NCBI GenBank assembly: GCA_945911685.1 | Contig: CAMEAW010000101.1 | Location: 1 to 9,830 of the forward strand | Direction of reading: 5' to 3' | Origin: Bordetella parapertussis | Lineage (GTDB): Bacteria; Pseudomonadota; Gammaproteobacteria; Burkholderiales; Burkholderiaceae_B | DNA length: 9,830 nt | Shown here: positions 1-7,272 of the stretch, one piece after another | Layout: each line of letters opens with the position of its first letter | Numbering within the stretch: the first letter of the stretch is position 1 | Notes under the pieces: model-generated | Seen by the model: the letters and a program-made list of their open reading frames with translations, nothing else | Databases searched by the model: none | What the model was told of the DNA's origin: nothing | Program-made: the position numbers and the translations under genes

Positions 1-140
1 AAAGCCTCAAGCTGTGTTTGATCACGTGCACTGCCAATGTGTTTGACCACAATGCGCCGTTTGCCCTCATGGCGCACCACCTGAACGGCTGTCGAGCCTG
101 AGGCCGTTCTTGTCTTTCGAGTTGTGAGATCGCCGCGCAT
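1..140 (-). mobile_element. 5' end of an IS1634/IS4-type transposase gene (partial, continues past the left edge)
   Basis: Reading the minus strand from the ATG at 138-140 gives 46 codons without a stop before the window ends. The protein starts MRGDLTTRKTRTASGSTAVQ and continues with VVRHEGKRRIVVKHIGSARD. The pattern 'VQVVR-x-(E/G)-x-R-R-x-V-V-(K/R)-H-I-G-S-A' is what I know from the N-terminus of IS1634-like DDE transposases of the IS4 superfamily. The catalytic DDE domain would lie outside the window. Bases 1-86 are repeated at 438-523 with four mismatches. Whether this copy is intact cannot be judged here. Upstream of the ATG (141-238) the DNA is AT-rich, as expected for an IS leader, with a weak possible promoter on the minus strand (TTGATA at 228-223, TTATTT at 204-199, 18 bp apart). 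Confidence 0.72.
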
Positions 141-238
141 GCCCAAAAGATAGCATTAGTGCGTAAACTCGAGAAATAAAATAACGTAACTAATTGAAAA
201 ATAACAGCTAATTATTCAGACCTATCAAATATCAGCAA

Positions 239-256
239 AAGTGGCAGAAGTCAGGA
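239..256 (-). repeat. Candidate IS terminal inverted repeat, left copy
   Basis: The minus strand here reads TCCTGACTTCTGCCACTT, an exact 18-bp match to the plus strand at 7169-7186. It sits about 100 bp upstream of the transposase start at 140, where the end of the insertion sequence is expected. A matching end lies beside transposase debris on the other side of the Liv/hydrolase block. The reading as a terminal repeat is an inference from position and repetition; the family's terminal repeat was not compared. Confidence 0.5.
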
Positions 257-307
257 CAACATCGGCACTGAGCCCAGCCCGCAGCGCGATACGCAAACAA
301 GTAAGGC

Positions 308-574
308 CTCTCAGGCAAACAGGTGCGTGCCACCCACCAACGTAGTGTGCGCTAGATCAAGGGACCCAGCTGTACTATGAGTAAATAAGCTTGGTTGGGT
401 ACGATGGGCTTTGGCGTATTGTTCGGCTTGTACGACCAAAGCCTCAAGCTGTATTTGATCGCGTGCACTGCCAATGTGTCTGACCACAATGCGCCGTTTG
501 CCTTCATGGCGCACCACCTGAACCACCCGAACAAGCTGAACCATGCAAGCCAGCAATCCAGAGCAACCACACAA
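308..574 (-). pseudogene. Transposase N-terminal remnant, second copy
   Basis: On the minus strand the segment from about 523 to 311 encodes VQVVRHEGKRRIVVRHIGSA followed by about 50 more residues, including a QPSLF box. It ends ...GGTHLFA then TGA. It is a near copy of the transposase N-terminus at 1-140: 86 bp (1-86 against 438-523) differ at four positions. This copy lacks the native 5' end. Upstream of 523 it diverges into unrelated sequence, although the frame stays open to an ATG at 574. Downstream it stops after about 75 residues, far short of a DDE transposase. A third scrap at 7273-7344 matches 308-379 with five mismatches. It is best read as a dead IS fragment, not a functional small gene. 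Confidence 0.7.
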
Positions 575-654
575 CGAAGAAAAGAAGATACACTACAACG
601 ATAATTCAGTATGGGCTTCAATCCACTGATCAGCACGAAGCCACGTACAACAGT

Positions 655-670
655 TGAATGAAAACATTCA
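655..670. promoter_or_regulatory. Perfect inverted repeat upstream of the Liv operon (possible operator)
   Basis: TGAATG-AAAA-CATTCA is a perfect 6-bp dyad with a 4-bp spacer, about 20 bp before the ribosome binding site of the binding-protein gene. It overlaps weak promoter-like hexamers: TTGAAT at 654-659 and TACAAT at 675-680, with a spacing of 15, which is shorter than optimal. It could be a regulator site or a short hairpin in the leader. No regulator gene lies next to it. Confidence 0.3.
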
Positions 671-701
671 TTCATACAATAAAAATGGCGAGGAGACACT
701 C

Positions 702-1901
702 ATGCCCAAAGTTACCTGCACGATTCGTAGACTTTTAACGAACTCGAAAAAACACACCCTGACGGCAACGCTTATCGCGCTCGGTGCAACGACAGGTGTT
801 GTCTCGCCTGCCATGGCCGCTGGCGAAATCGTCATTGGCGTTAGCACACCTCAGTCGGGTGGCGGAGCGGATTACGGAACGGCCTTTATCAACGGAATCA
901 AACTAGCCGCTAAAGAGTTGAATGACGAAATCACTGTTGCGGGACAGAAGCACAAATTAAAAATCGTCATCTGTGATGATGAATTCAAATCGGATAAAGC
1001 GGCTAGCTGCGCCAGACGACTCGTTAGTCAAGATAAGGCGCGCTTTGTTATAAATCCTGGCACCTACGCAACCGTGCCCGTCTTGTCATTTAATCAGGAT
1101 AAGGGTGCTGAGTTTCTAGTCTTAGGCGCCTCGGGTGACCCCGCAGTCACTGCAAATAACAACAAACTTTATGTACGCACTTGGTCAAATGCCAATCGAA
1201 CCATGCCCGGCTTTGTCAAGACTGTGCTCGCCTACAACCAAGCCAATCGAGCGGGCATTGAAAAAGTCGCGCTCATGGAAGTGAACTCTGACTTCGGCGC
1301 GGCTTGGGCCGGTAACTTCAAAAAAGAATGGGAACGCAATGGTAAAGAAATTGTCGGCAAAGTCATTTATGACCAGAATGGCACCGACTTTTACTCTCAA
1401 CTCACACCCCTCTTAGCGAAAAAACCAGACATGATCGTGCTGACCACGGTCTGCGAACCAAGCTCTTTAGTCATTAAACAAGCACGCGAATTGCAATACG
1501 CTGGTACGTTTATCAATCACGGTGGCTGTACTGGCGCGCAAATGCTGAAACTGCTACCACCCAAAGCGATTGAGGGCATGCTGTTTGAGAGCTCCCCCTG
1601 GACGAAAACCACACCCGAAATTGCCGATTTTCGTAAACGCTATGCTGCAGCCTTTACCGTTGAGCCGCAAATCATTTCTGCGGTCGGCTATCTTGACATT
1701 CTTTGGTTAGCTCGATCGATGGAAGCCGCAAAAAATGTTTCCGATCCGACTATAGTGCGTGCGGCGATGCCCGCCACGCTAGCGGTGCTCAAGCCCAATC
1801 TACTTGGTTGGGGCAACCTCGATGCTGCGGGCGACACAGAGTGGCCGATGCACATTAGTTTTGTAAAGGATGGGGCGACCAACAACTTCGTTCAACCTTA
1901 G
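702..1901 (+). CDS. Branched-chain amino acid-type ABC transporter substrate-binding protein (LivK-like)
   Basis: This is a periplasmic binding protein of the Liv/HAAT importer class (type I periplasmic fold), which captures the solute and delivers it to the LivH/LivM permeases. I chose the ATG at 702 because GAGGAG lies 6 bp upstream (690-695). An in-frame ATG at 654 has no such site and would place 16 hydrophilic residues before the signal peptide. From 702 the protein is 399 residues. It has a long basic n-region (IRRLLTNSKKH), a hydrophobic stretch at about 20-35, and a likely signal peptidase cut after PAMA (residue 39), giving a mature start AGEIVIGVSTPQSGG. The mature N-terminal strand and the GADYG-x-AF-x-NGIKLAAKELN segment are typical of the family. 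The ligand cannot be read from sequence; the neighbouring hydrolase argues against assuming leucine. It is the first gene of the operon, with the LivH start 9 bp after the stop. Confidence 0.88.
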   Translation: MPKVTCTIRRLLTNSKKHTLTATLIALGATTGVVSPAMAAGEIVIGVSTPQSGGGADYGTAFINGIKLAAKELNDEITVAGQKHKLKIVICDDEFKSDKAASCARRLVSQDKARFVINPGTYATVPVLSFNQDKGAEFLVLGASGDPAVTANNNKLYVRTWSNANRTMPGFVKTVLAYNQANRAGIEKVALMEVNSDFGAAWAGNFKKEWERNGKEIVGKVIYDQNGTDFYSQLTPLLAKKPDMIVLTTVCEPSSLVIKQARELQYAGTFINHGGCTGAQMLKLLPPKAIEGMLFESSPWTKTTPEIADFRKRYAAAFTVEPQIISAVGYLDILWLARSMEAAKNVSDPTIVRAAMPATLAVLKPNLLGWGNLDAAGDTEWPMHISFVKDGATNNFVQP

Positions 1902-1910
1902 GCGCGCAAC

Positions 1911-2783
1911 ATGCTGCTAGCGCAATCGATTGCAAATGGCATTATGCTGGGTAGCCTGTACGGCTTAGTTGCGATCGGCTTGGCGCTTATTTTTGGCGTA
2001 CTAAAAATACCACAATTTGCCCTCGGGGCGCACGCGATGGTGGGTGCCTATGTGGTGTATGTCGCCACGGTGCCGCTGGGTCTGAATTACTGGATCGCAC
2101 TTGCCATCGCTGCGTTGGTTTCTGGCGTGATTGGCATGGTCGTGCATGCTTTAGTATTCAAACCCATGTCAGAGGGCCCAGGCATCAATATGTTTATTGC
2201 CGCCTTTGGCGTGCTCCTCGTGCTTCAAAGCCTTGCCATTCTGATTTTTGGCACGCGGTACTTTCGGGTCGCGCCGCCCATTGAAGGAGCAATTTCTATT
2301 TTTGGAGTGTTTCTCACGCCCCAACGCTTACTGGTGATCGTAATTACTCTAGCGTTAATTGCCGCCTTGCATATTTTTATCGCGCGTACCCGCATTGGTA
2401 TGTGCATTAGGGCGGTCGCAGATAACCCGACGGGTTCCCGTTTAGTGGGCATTGATGTGCGTTTAGTCGGCCTAGTGACCGTTGCGGCGGGCAGTGCTCT
2501 CGCCGGCGTCGCCGGAGGCTTGATTGCACCGATCGGGCAGGTGTTCCCGACCATGGGCGACATGCTAATTATCAAAGCTTTCGTGGTCGTTATATTAGCG
2601 GGCATGGGCAGTATTTACGGTGCGATCTTAGCCGGCTATGCGCTCGGCCTCTCTGAGTCATTAGGGGGGTTGTATATTTCGCTTGCCTACCAAGACGCGA
2701 TGGCGTTTATCTTGTTACTACTGATTCTATTGCTGCGGCCTCAGGGGTTTTTCGGCAAACCATCCTCTGGGGGGCTCACTTGA
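1911..2783 (+). CDS. livH: Branched-chain amino acid-type ABC transporter permease (LivH family)
   Basis: A 290-residue inner-membrane permease, the usual length for LivH. The N-terminal segment (AQSIANGIMLGSLYGLVAIG, then LALIFGVLKIPQFALGAHAM) is the LivH signature, and about eight hydrophobic segments follow. The cytoplasmic coupling-loop region reads RTRIGMCIRAVADNPTGSRL-VGID, where LivH proteins contact the ATPases. The C-terminal part contains AFVVVILAGMGSIYGAILAG, another family hallmark. The gene starts 9 bp after the binding-protein stop, and its TGA overlaps the TTG start of livM (TTGA at 2780-2783), implying translational coupling. Substrate specificity is not determined by this subunit. 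Confidence 0.92.
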   Translation: MLLAQSIANGIMLGSLYGLVAIGLALIFGVLKIPQFALGAHAMVGAYVVYVATVPLGLNYWIALAIAALVSGVIGMVVHALVFKPMSEGPGINMFIAAFGVLLVLQSLAILIFGTRYFRVAPPIEGAISIFGVFLTPQRLLVIVITLALIAALHIFIARTRIGMCIRAVADNPTGSRLVGIDVRLVGLVTVAAGSALAGVAGGLIAPIGQVFPTMGDMLIIKAFVVVILAGMGSIYGAILAGYALGLSESLGGLYISLAYQDAMAFILLLLILLLRPQGFFGKPSSGGLT

Positions 2784-3802
2784 ACGGACGTCTCTCGATC
2801 ACCCTGCAAATCGTTCTCGCTCTGCTCCTCGCAATCGCTTTGCCGCTCTTCTTCATTGAGGGCGCCTACGGCAGACATTTAATCACCATCACGCTGATTT
2901 TTTGTTCACTCGCGGTCAGTCTGAATTTAGTGATGGGCTATGCCGGACTCGTCTCAGTCGCGCACGGCGCCTTTTTCGGGATCGGCGCTTACTGCACAGC
3001 CCTGCTGACCGTCAATCAGTTTAGTTTCATCACCTCGGTGCTTGCGGGTATCGTCCTGGCAGCTTCTGTTGGCACTTTAGTGGGTCTGTTGACTTTGCGT
3101 CTACGCGGACATTATTTTGCCCTCAGCACCCTTGCCTTCACAATGGTCAGCGTGATTATTCTTGAACGGTGGGATGAGGTCACTCGCGGCGCTAGGGGCG
3201 TATCAAACATCCCGCGAGCTGGCTCCTTCTCGATCGCAGGTTTCGATATCTCGTTTAAAGAATTTTGGCCCAATTACCTGCTGGTCACGGGCGTATTCTT
3301 ACTTTTTGTAATGGTATCGAACTTAATCATTAAATCCCCTTTTGGCAGAGCATTGTTGTGCATACAACGCAACGAACTCTTGGGCGCGGTGTACGGCGTC
3401 AACATCGTCAAAGTCAAACTACAAGTGCTAGCGCTTAGCGCGGCGATGGCGAGCGTTTCGGGCAGCCTGTATGCAAGTTACATCGCGTATGTGTCACCCA
3501 ACGATGCGACCTTTATGCGCAGTTTCGAAGCCATCATGTCGGTCGTGATTGGCGGGACAGGAACAATTTGGGGTCCCGCACTAGGCAGCTTTTTTATCCA
3601 ACTCTCACCCGAACTACTCAGAGGCTTCGAGAGTGGGCGTCTATTGATCTTAGGATTGATATTGATCTTAATCGTACGCTTCTACCCTTCGGGTTTGGCG
3701 GGTTTGTCGCTGCAGTTATGGCATGCACTGAAGGTGGCCCTCTTGACACGCAAAACCTCAAAAGAGGTAGTACAGGCAGTCAAAGATAAGAGTGCGCCAT
3801 GA
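2780..3802 (+). CDS. livM: Branched-chain amino acid-type ABC transporter permease (LivM family)
   Basis: A 340-residue inner-membrane permease that pairs with LivH to form the translocation channel. Family marks are NLVMGYAGLVSVAHGAFFGI near residue 50, the coupling motif GRALLCIQRNELLGAVYGVN and, further on, VIGGTGTIWGPALGSF. The start is TTG at 2780, overlapping the livH stop. No alternative in-frame ATG occurs before the conserved core (the next Met is the one in NLVMGYAG), so TTG is the only sensible start. A G-rich run at about 2769-2774 can serve as ribosome binding site. The C-terminus carries a basic/polar tail of about 25 residues (RKTSKEVVQAVKDKSAP). The stop overlaps the livG start as ATGA at 3799-3802. 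Confidence 0.92.
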   Translation: MNGRLSITLQIVLALLLAIALPLFFIEGAYGRHLITITLIFCSLAVSLNLVMGYAGLVSVAHGAFFGIGAYCTALLTVNQFSFITSVLAGIVLAASVGTLVGLLTLRLRGHYFALSTLAFTMVSVIILERWDEVTRGARGVSNIPRAGSFSIAGFDISFKEFWPNYLLVTGVFLLFVMVSNLIIKSPFGRALLCIQRNELLGAVYGVNIVKVKLQVLALSAAMASVSGSLYASYIAYVSPNDATFMRSFEAIMSVVIGGTGTIWGPALGSFFIQLSPELLRGFESGRLLILGLILILIVRFYPSGLAGLSLQLWHALKVALLTRKTSKEVVQAVKDKSAP

Positions 3803-4569
3803 GCAACATTCTTACCGTCACTGGCTTAAGCAAAACATTTGGCGGTTTGATTGCCGTCAATGACGTGAGCTTCAACATCCCTCGAGGTAAGATTTTTAGC
3901 ATCATCGGCCCGAACGGCGCCGGCAAAAGTACGTTATTCGATCTCTTAACTCGCGTGCAAGAACCTGACACCGGTGAAATCATGGGTGATAGCGGTTCGT
4001 TACTCAAACTGCCCACCCACGACATTGTTCGCCACGGTATCGCCAGAACGTTTCAGCATGCTCAGTTGATTGAAACAGCCTCGGTGAGAGATAACGTAGC
4101 CCTCGGACGTCTGAAGTTTAGATCGAATCAACTGTCGTCTGCCTTATTTAGAACCAAGAGTTTTCGCACGGCACAGGCCCTTGAAGATACTCAACTCAAC
4201 GAGCTTCTTGCCCGTCTGAATCTGGCAGAACATGCCGATACCGTGGTCAGTAAGAACTCCACCCTACTGCGACAGCTCACTGCCATCGCCATGGCGCTCG
4301 CCTCTGAGCCGAACTTGCTTCTACTCGATGAACCTATGGGCGGCTTGATTGAAAATGAAGTGCAAGGCTTGATGGGTGTTCTGCGAAAACTGAATAACGA
4401 AGGGCTCACGATCGTCTTGATCGAGCATCGCATGTCGGCTGTGATGAGCCTGTCTGATTATGTCATGGTGCTTAATTTCGGTCGACGCATTGCGCTGGGC
4501 ACACCCAATGAAATCCAGCGCGACCAAAGCGTCATTGAGGCCTATCTTGGGGCGAGCGATGTTACTTGA
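3799..4569 (+). CDS. livG: Branched-chain amino acid-type ABC transporter ATPase (LivG family) with a degenerate signature motif
   Basis: A 256-residue cytoplasmic ATPase with LivG traits. Walker A is GPNGAGKST (37-45), the Q-loop region is GIARTFQHAQLI (80-91), Walker B is LLLLDEPMGGL (173-183), the H-loop is LIEHRM, followed by the LivG-type VMSLSDYVMVLNFGRRIALG. The oddity is the ABC signature. Where LivG proteins usually have L-(S/P)-(Y/F)-G-(Q/D/E)-Q before 'IARALA', this protein reads NSTLLRQLTAIAMALA (153-168), so the conserved glycine and the serine/proline environment are gone. The reading frame is intact and the rest of the domain is normal, so this is sequence divergence and not a frameshift. 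The partner ATPase has a perfect LSGGE. The gene overlaps livM by 4 bp and the next ATPase by 11 bp. Confidence 0.9.
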   Translation: MSNILTVTGLSKTFGGLIAVNDVSFNIPRGKIFSIIGPNGAGKSTLFDLLTRVQEPDTGEIMGDSGSLLKLPTHDIVRHGIARTFQHAQLIETASVRDNVALGRLKFRSNQLSSALFRTKSFRTAQALEDTQLNELLARLNLAEHADTVVSKNSTLLRQLTAIAMALASEPNLLLLDEPMGGLIENEVQGLMGVLRKLNNEGLTIVLIEHRMSAVMSLSDYVMVLNFGRRIALGTPNEIQRDQSVIEAYLGASDVT

Positions 4570-5284
4570 AATACAAGACCTGACCGTTGCCTACAATCGC
4601 CATCAGGTCGTACACGGTATCGACTTGAGTGTGCAGTCGGGCGAACTCGTGGCCTTACTAGGACCCAATGGCGTGGGCAAAACCACTTCTTTACTAGCTT
4701 GCTGCGGTCTGATTCAGGCCGTTAAGGGCTCAATTTTTATAAACGATCAACGAGTCGTCAACCCGAGGCCTGCACAACTGGTTAAAAATGGTCTGGTACT
4801 GTGCCCTCAAGGCAGAGAATTATTCAAATCAATGACCGTGCGTGAAAACCTCTTGCTTGGCGCAATTACCAGAAGCGCTCAAGAAGATGGTCTGACGAGG
4901 ATGTATGACCTGTTTCCCATCCTGCGCCAGAGAGATAGACAACTTGCCGGGACACTCAGTGGCGGTGAGCAACAAATGCTTGCCATCGGCCGAGCCCTCA
5001 TGGCAAAACCCCGCATTTTATTGATTGACGAACCCTCAACTGGTTTGGCACCAAAGATGGTGCGCTTTGTGCTGGATTTACTGCGCACACTCATTCCAAC
5101 GACGGTTGAAGGGGTACTTTTAGTTGAGCAAAATGCTGACGCCGCTTTAAAGATTTCTGACCACGCCTATTTTATGGAAGCCGGTCTGATAAAAATGGAA
5201 GGTACGGGCGAGTCTTTAAGAAATAATGATCTTGTAAGAAGAATGTACCTAGGGGAAACCCAACCGGTCGAGAGTCAACCATGA
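4559..5284 (+). CDS. livF: Branched-chain amino acid-type ABC transporter ATPase (LivF family)
   Basis: A 241-residue cytoplasmic ATPase, the second nucleotide-binding subunit of the Liv-type importer. Walker A is GPNGVGKTT (35-43), the signature is LSGGEQQ (133-139), Walker B is ILLIDEP (153-159) with STGLAP following, and the H-loop position carries the LivF-typical VEQN, with Gln in place of His. I chose the ATG at 4559, inside the end of livG, because MLLEIQDLTVAY is the usual LivF N-terminus. An in-frame ATG further upstream (4460) would add 33 residues read out of frame through conserved livG sequence. The C-terminus ends GETQPVESQP. The TGA stop is overlapped by an ATG (5281) opening an 8-codon frame. 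Confidence 0.92.
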   Translation: MLLEIQDLTVAYNRHQVVHGIDLSVQSGELVALLGPNGVGKTTSLLACCGLIQAVKGSIFINDQRVVNPRPAQLVKNGLVLCPQGRELFKSMTVRENLLLGAITRSAQEDGLTRMYDLFPILRQRDRQLAGTLSGGEQQMLAIGRALMAKPRILLIDEPSTGLAPKMVRFVLDLLRTLIPTTVEGVLLVEQNADAALKISDHAYFMEAGLIKMEGTGESLRNNDLVRRMYLGETQPVESQP

Positions 5285-5354
5285 TCACGCAAGAAAAAGA
5301 TACCTAGGGGCCCTCTGAGTACCTTGAGTAGGATACACCAGAAGGAGCTAAAAA
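5285..5354 (+). promoter_or_regulatory. livF-hydrolase intergenic region with strong ribosome binding site
   Basis: The 70-bp spacer ends with AAGGAG (5342-5347), 7 bp before the hydrolase ATG, the best Shine-Dalgarno in the operon. No intrinsic terminator is visible between livF and the hydrolase, so read-through from the transporter genes is likely. The decamer TACCTAGGGG occurs at 5246-5255 (inside livF) and again at 5301-5310. Confidence 0.6.
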
Positions 5355-7079
5355 ATGAAAATCGCCGCATCGCAAATCATCGTCGAACGAGATGTACCCT
5401 GCACAATGAGTGACGGCACCATCCTGCGAGGTGACGTATACCGACCGGGCAATGACAAACGCTACCCTGTGCTGGTTCATCGCACCCCCTATAGCAAGAC
5501 TCATCCGGTCTACATGACCTCACTGATGGTTCACCCTTTTGAAGCGGTCGAACACGGGTATGCGCTATTGATTCAAGACGTGCGCGGACGCTTTCAAAGC
5601 GATGGCGACTGGTCACCCATCCAATGTGAAAGACAAGACGGCTACGATACTGTCGAGTGGGCAAGCGCTCAACCTTGGTCCAACGGACAGGTCGGTATTT
5701 ATGGTTCTTCATATATGTGCGTTTCTGCCGCGCAAGCCACTGCCTCAAGGCCACCGCATCTAAAAGCCGCAGCACTCTATATTGGCGGCAGCAACTCTTA
5801 CGAAGGCTTTGTGTATAGCGGCGGAGCCTTTGAGGCCTTATTTATGTTGCGGTGGTTCGCAACCCAAGCGCTCGATACGCTCAGAAAATCATCTCTCACC
5901 GGCGAGGCCTTGGCTCAGGCACGCGAGCGCCTGCTGTGGATTATTGACAATCCTGCCGCGGCGATCGAGGTCCGCCCCCTCATTGACGTATTTGGAGCGG
6001 CGGATAGCCTGGTTCCGCACTGGCGCACCTGGTTGCAACACCCTGACTATGACGCTTATTGGAAAGCGCTTGATCCTATTCAACCGATCGCCGAGTCTGG
6101 CATACCACTGCTCAATATTGCGGGTTGGTACGACGGTTTTCTGAAAGGCCACCTCGATCTGAACCAGGCGATTCAAAAGAGCAAGGTCGCGGGCGGCACG
6201 ACGACCCATCAAAACATGATTATCGGCCCTTGGGATCATGAGTCTTACATTAGCCTACGGCCGTCATCAGCAGGCGACTCGGCGTTTGGCTCAAAAGCGG
6301 TTGGTGGTCAACCGGGGCTCAGCAGACAAATTCTGGAGTGGTTCGATCAATGGCTACAAAAAGAAAAACAACAAGCCCCAATTCAGTCGAATGTTCGTTA
6401 TTTTGTCATGGGCACCAACGCTTGGCAGACGGCAGACGCATGGCCGCCTAAGACGGTCACACGTAGCTATTACTTTGGGGGAACCCACCCAAACACCAGC
6501 AAGGGAAATGGGCGTTTAGCCCAAACGACCTCAAGCACAGAAACCACGGGCCGGTTTGTTCACGATCCCAACAATCCGGTACCGACGATTGGTGGGCGTC
6601 ACTTGGGTTACTGGTACGGTCACGCTGGCGTACAAGATCAAGCGCCTGCAGAAACTCGCCACGACGTACTGGTCTTTACAAGCGATGCCTTGACGTCACC
6701 GCTAAGCTTAATCGGCAATGTCCAAGCCGAACTCTTTGTACGCTGCTCGGCGCAATCGGCCGACTTCAATGTAAAGTTGATAGACGTCAGGCCCAGCGGC
6801 TATTGCGCAAACATTGTCGAGGGTGTTCTGCGGGTCAAAGGACTAGACAAGGAAACAAAAAAAATCACGGTCGACCTTTGGGATACCGCCTACGTCGTAC
6901 CCGCCGGCAACCGTTTACGCGTTGAAATTGCTGGCAGTAATTTTCCACGCTTTGACGTCAATGACGGCAATGCCAATGCATGGAATGCGACTTCGCAGGC
7001 ATCACTCTCGCCGGTTGAACAGCAAATACTGACGGGTGGTGCCATGGCATCTCGCATAATCGTACAGGTGATGGATTGA
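5355..7079 (+). CDS. CocE/NonD-family serine hydrolase (esterase/amidase/acylase type)
   Basis: A 574-residue cytoplasmic hydrolase (no signal peptide) of the cocaine esterase / X-Pro dipeptidyl-peptidase S15 fold. This family cleaves esters, amides or acyl groups of small molecules. The N-terminal half is the alpha/beta hydrolase domain. It has the HRTPY motif with Tyr46 (equivalent to the oxyanion-hole Tyr of CocE), QDVRGRFQSDGDW, the nucleophile elbow GSSYMC (Ser119, followed by Tyr120), Asp260 in AGWYDGF, and His295 in IGPWDHES. This is a complete triad at spacing very close to that known for CocE (Ser117, Asp259, His287). A helical cap inserts between Ser119 and Asp260. The C-terminal 200 residues form the jelly-roll domain of the family (DVLVFTSDAL onward, ending SRIIVQVMD). 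The last Gly of the usual GxSYxG elbow is Cys122. Placed directly behind a Liv-type importer with no terminator between, it probably acts on the imported compound. The substrate is unknown. Confidence 0.9.
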   Translation: MKIAASQIIVERDVPCTMSDGTILRGDVYRPGNDKRYPVLVHRTPYSKTHPVYMTSLMVHPFEAVEHGYALLIQDVRGRFQSDGDWSPIQCERQDGYDTVEWASAQPWSNGQVGIYGSSYMCVSAAQATASRPPHLKAAALYIGGSNSYEGFVYSGGAFEALFMLRWFATQALDTLRKSSLTGEALAQARERLLWIIDNPAAAIEVRPLIDVFGAADSLVPHWRTWLQHPDYDAYWKALDPIQPIAESGIPLLNIAGWYDGFLKGHLDLNQAIQKSKVAGGTTTHQNMIIGPWDHESYISLRPSSAGDSAFGSKAVGGQPGLSRQILEWFDQWLQKEKQQAPIQSNVRYFVMGTNAWQTADAWPPKTVTRSYYFGGTHPNTSKGNGRLAQTTSSTETTGRFVHDPNNPVPTIGGRHLGYWYGHAGVQDQAPAETRHDVLVFTSDALTSPLSLIGNVQAELFVRCSAQSADFNVKLIDVRPSGYCANIVEGVLRVKGLDKETKKITVDLWDTAYVVPAGNRLRVEIAGSNFPRFDVNDGNANAWNATSQASLSPVEQQILTGGAMASRIIVQVMD

Positions 7080-7168
7080 TATTGACATCGCAACGCATAC
7101 CTCTAGAATCAATGCTAATAAAAATAAACTCGAAAGGTTTCAATAAAAAAAATATTGATGACTCGCTC

Positions 7169-7186
7169 TCCTGACTTCTGCCACTT
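7169..7186 (+). repeat. Candidate IS terminal inverted repeat, right copy
   Basis: TCCTGACTTCTGCCACTT is identical to the reverse complement of 239-256. Internally, AGGTCT follows at about the same distance in both copies (7201-7206 here), hinting that sub-terminal sequence is also shared. It lies about 90 bp before a transposase scrap. The two copies point away from the transporter/hydrolase block, as the inner ends of two flanking IS copies would. Confidence 0.5.
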
Positions 7187-7272
7187 AGTGAGTAACTTCG
7201 AGGTCTAGCAATTTTCCCAGCGCCGTGCTGCCCCAATCGGTGGTGTTTGTGCGTAGGACATGAACTTTTCCT

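Noticed and set aside
1..140. CRISPR-like or tandem-repeat array at the left edge
   Set aside because: The two long repeats (1-86 and 438-523) are transposase coding sequence, only two copies, with no regular spacers.
395..604. Plus-strand open frame of 69 codons over the IS remnant
   Set aside because: It is antisense to the recognisable transposase fragment, has no ribosome binding site and no family features.
654..701. Upstream ATG start for the LivK-like protein
   Set aside because: It would add 16 polar residues before the signal peptide. The ATG at 702 has a well-placed GAGGAG.
2225..2605. Minus-strand open frame of 126 codons inside livH
   Set aside because: It is a shadow of a well-supported permease gene, with low-complexity composition and no start signals.
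4460..4558. Longer N-terminus for the LivF-like ATPase
   Set aside because: It would read 33 residues out of frame through conserved livG sequence. LivF proteins start at the MLLEIQ-like residue.
7110..7158. Possible terminator after the hydrolase (AAAC...GTTT with A/T runs)
   Set aside because: The stem is only 4 bp of mostly A-T pairs and the A-run is on the wrong strand for termination of the hydrolase transcript.
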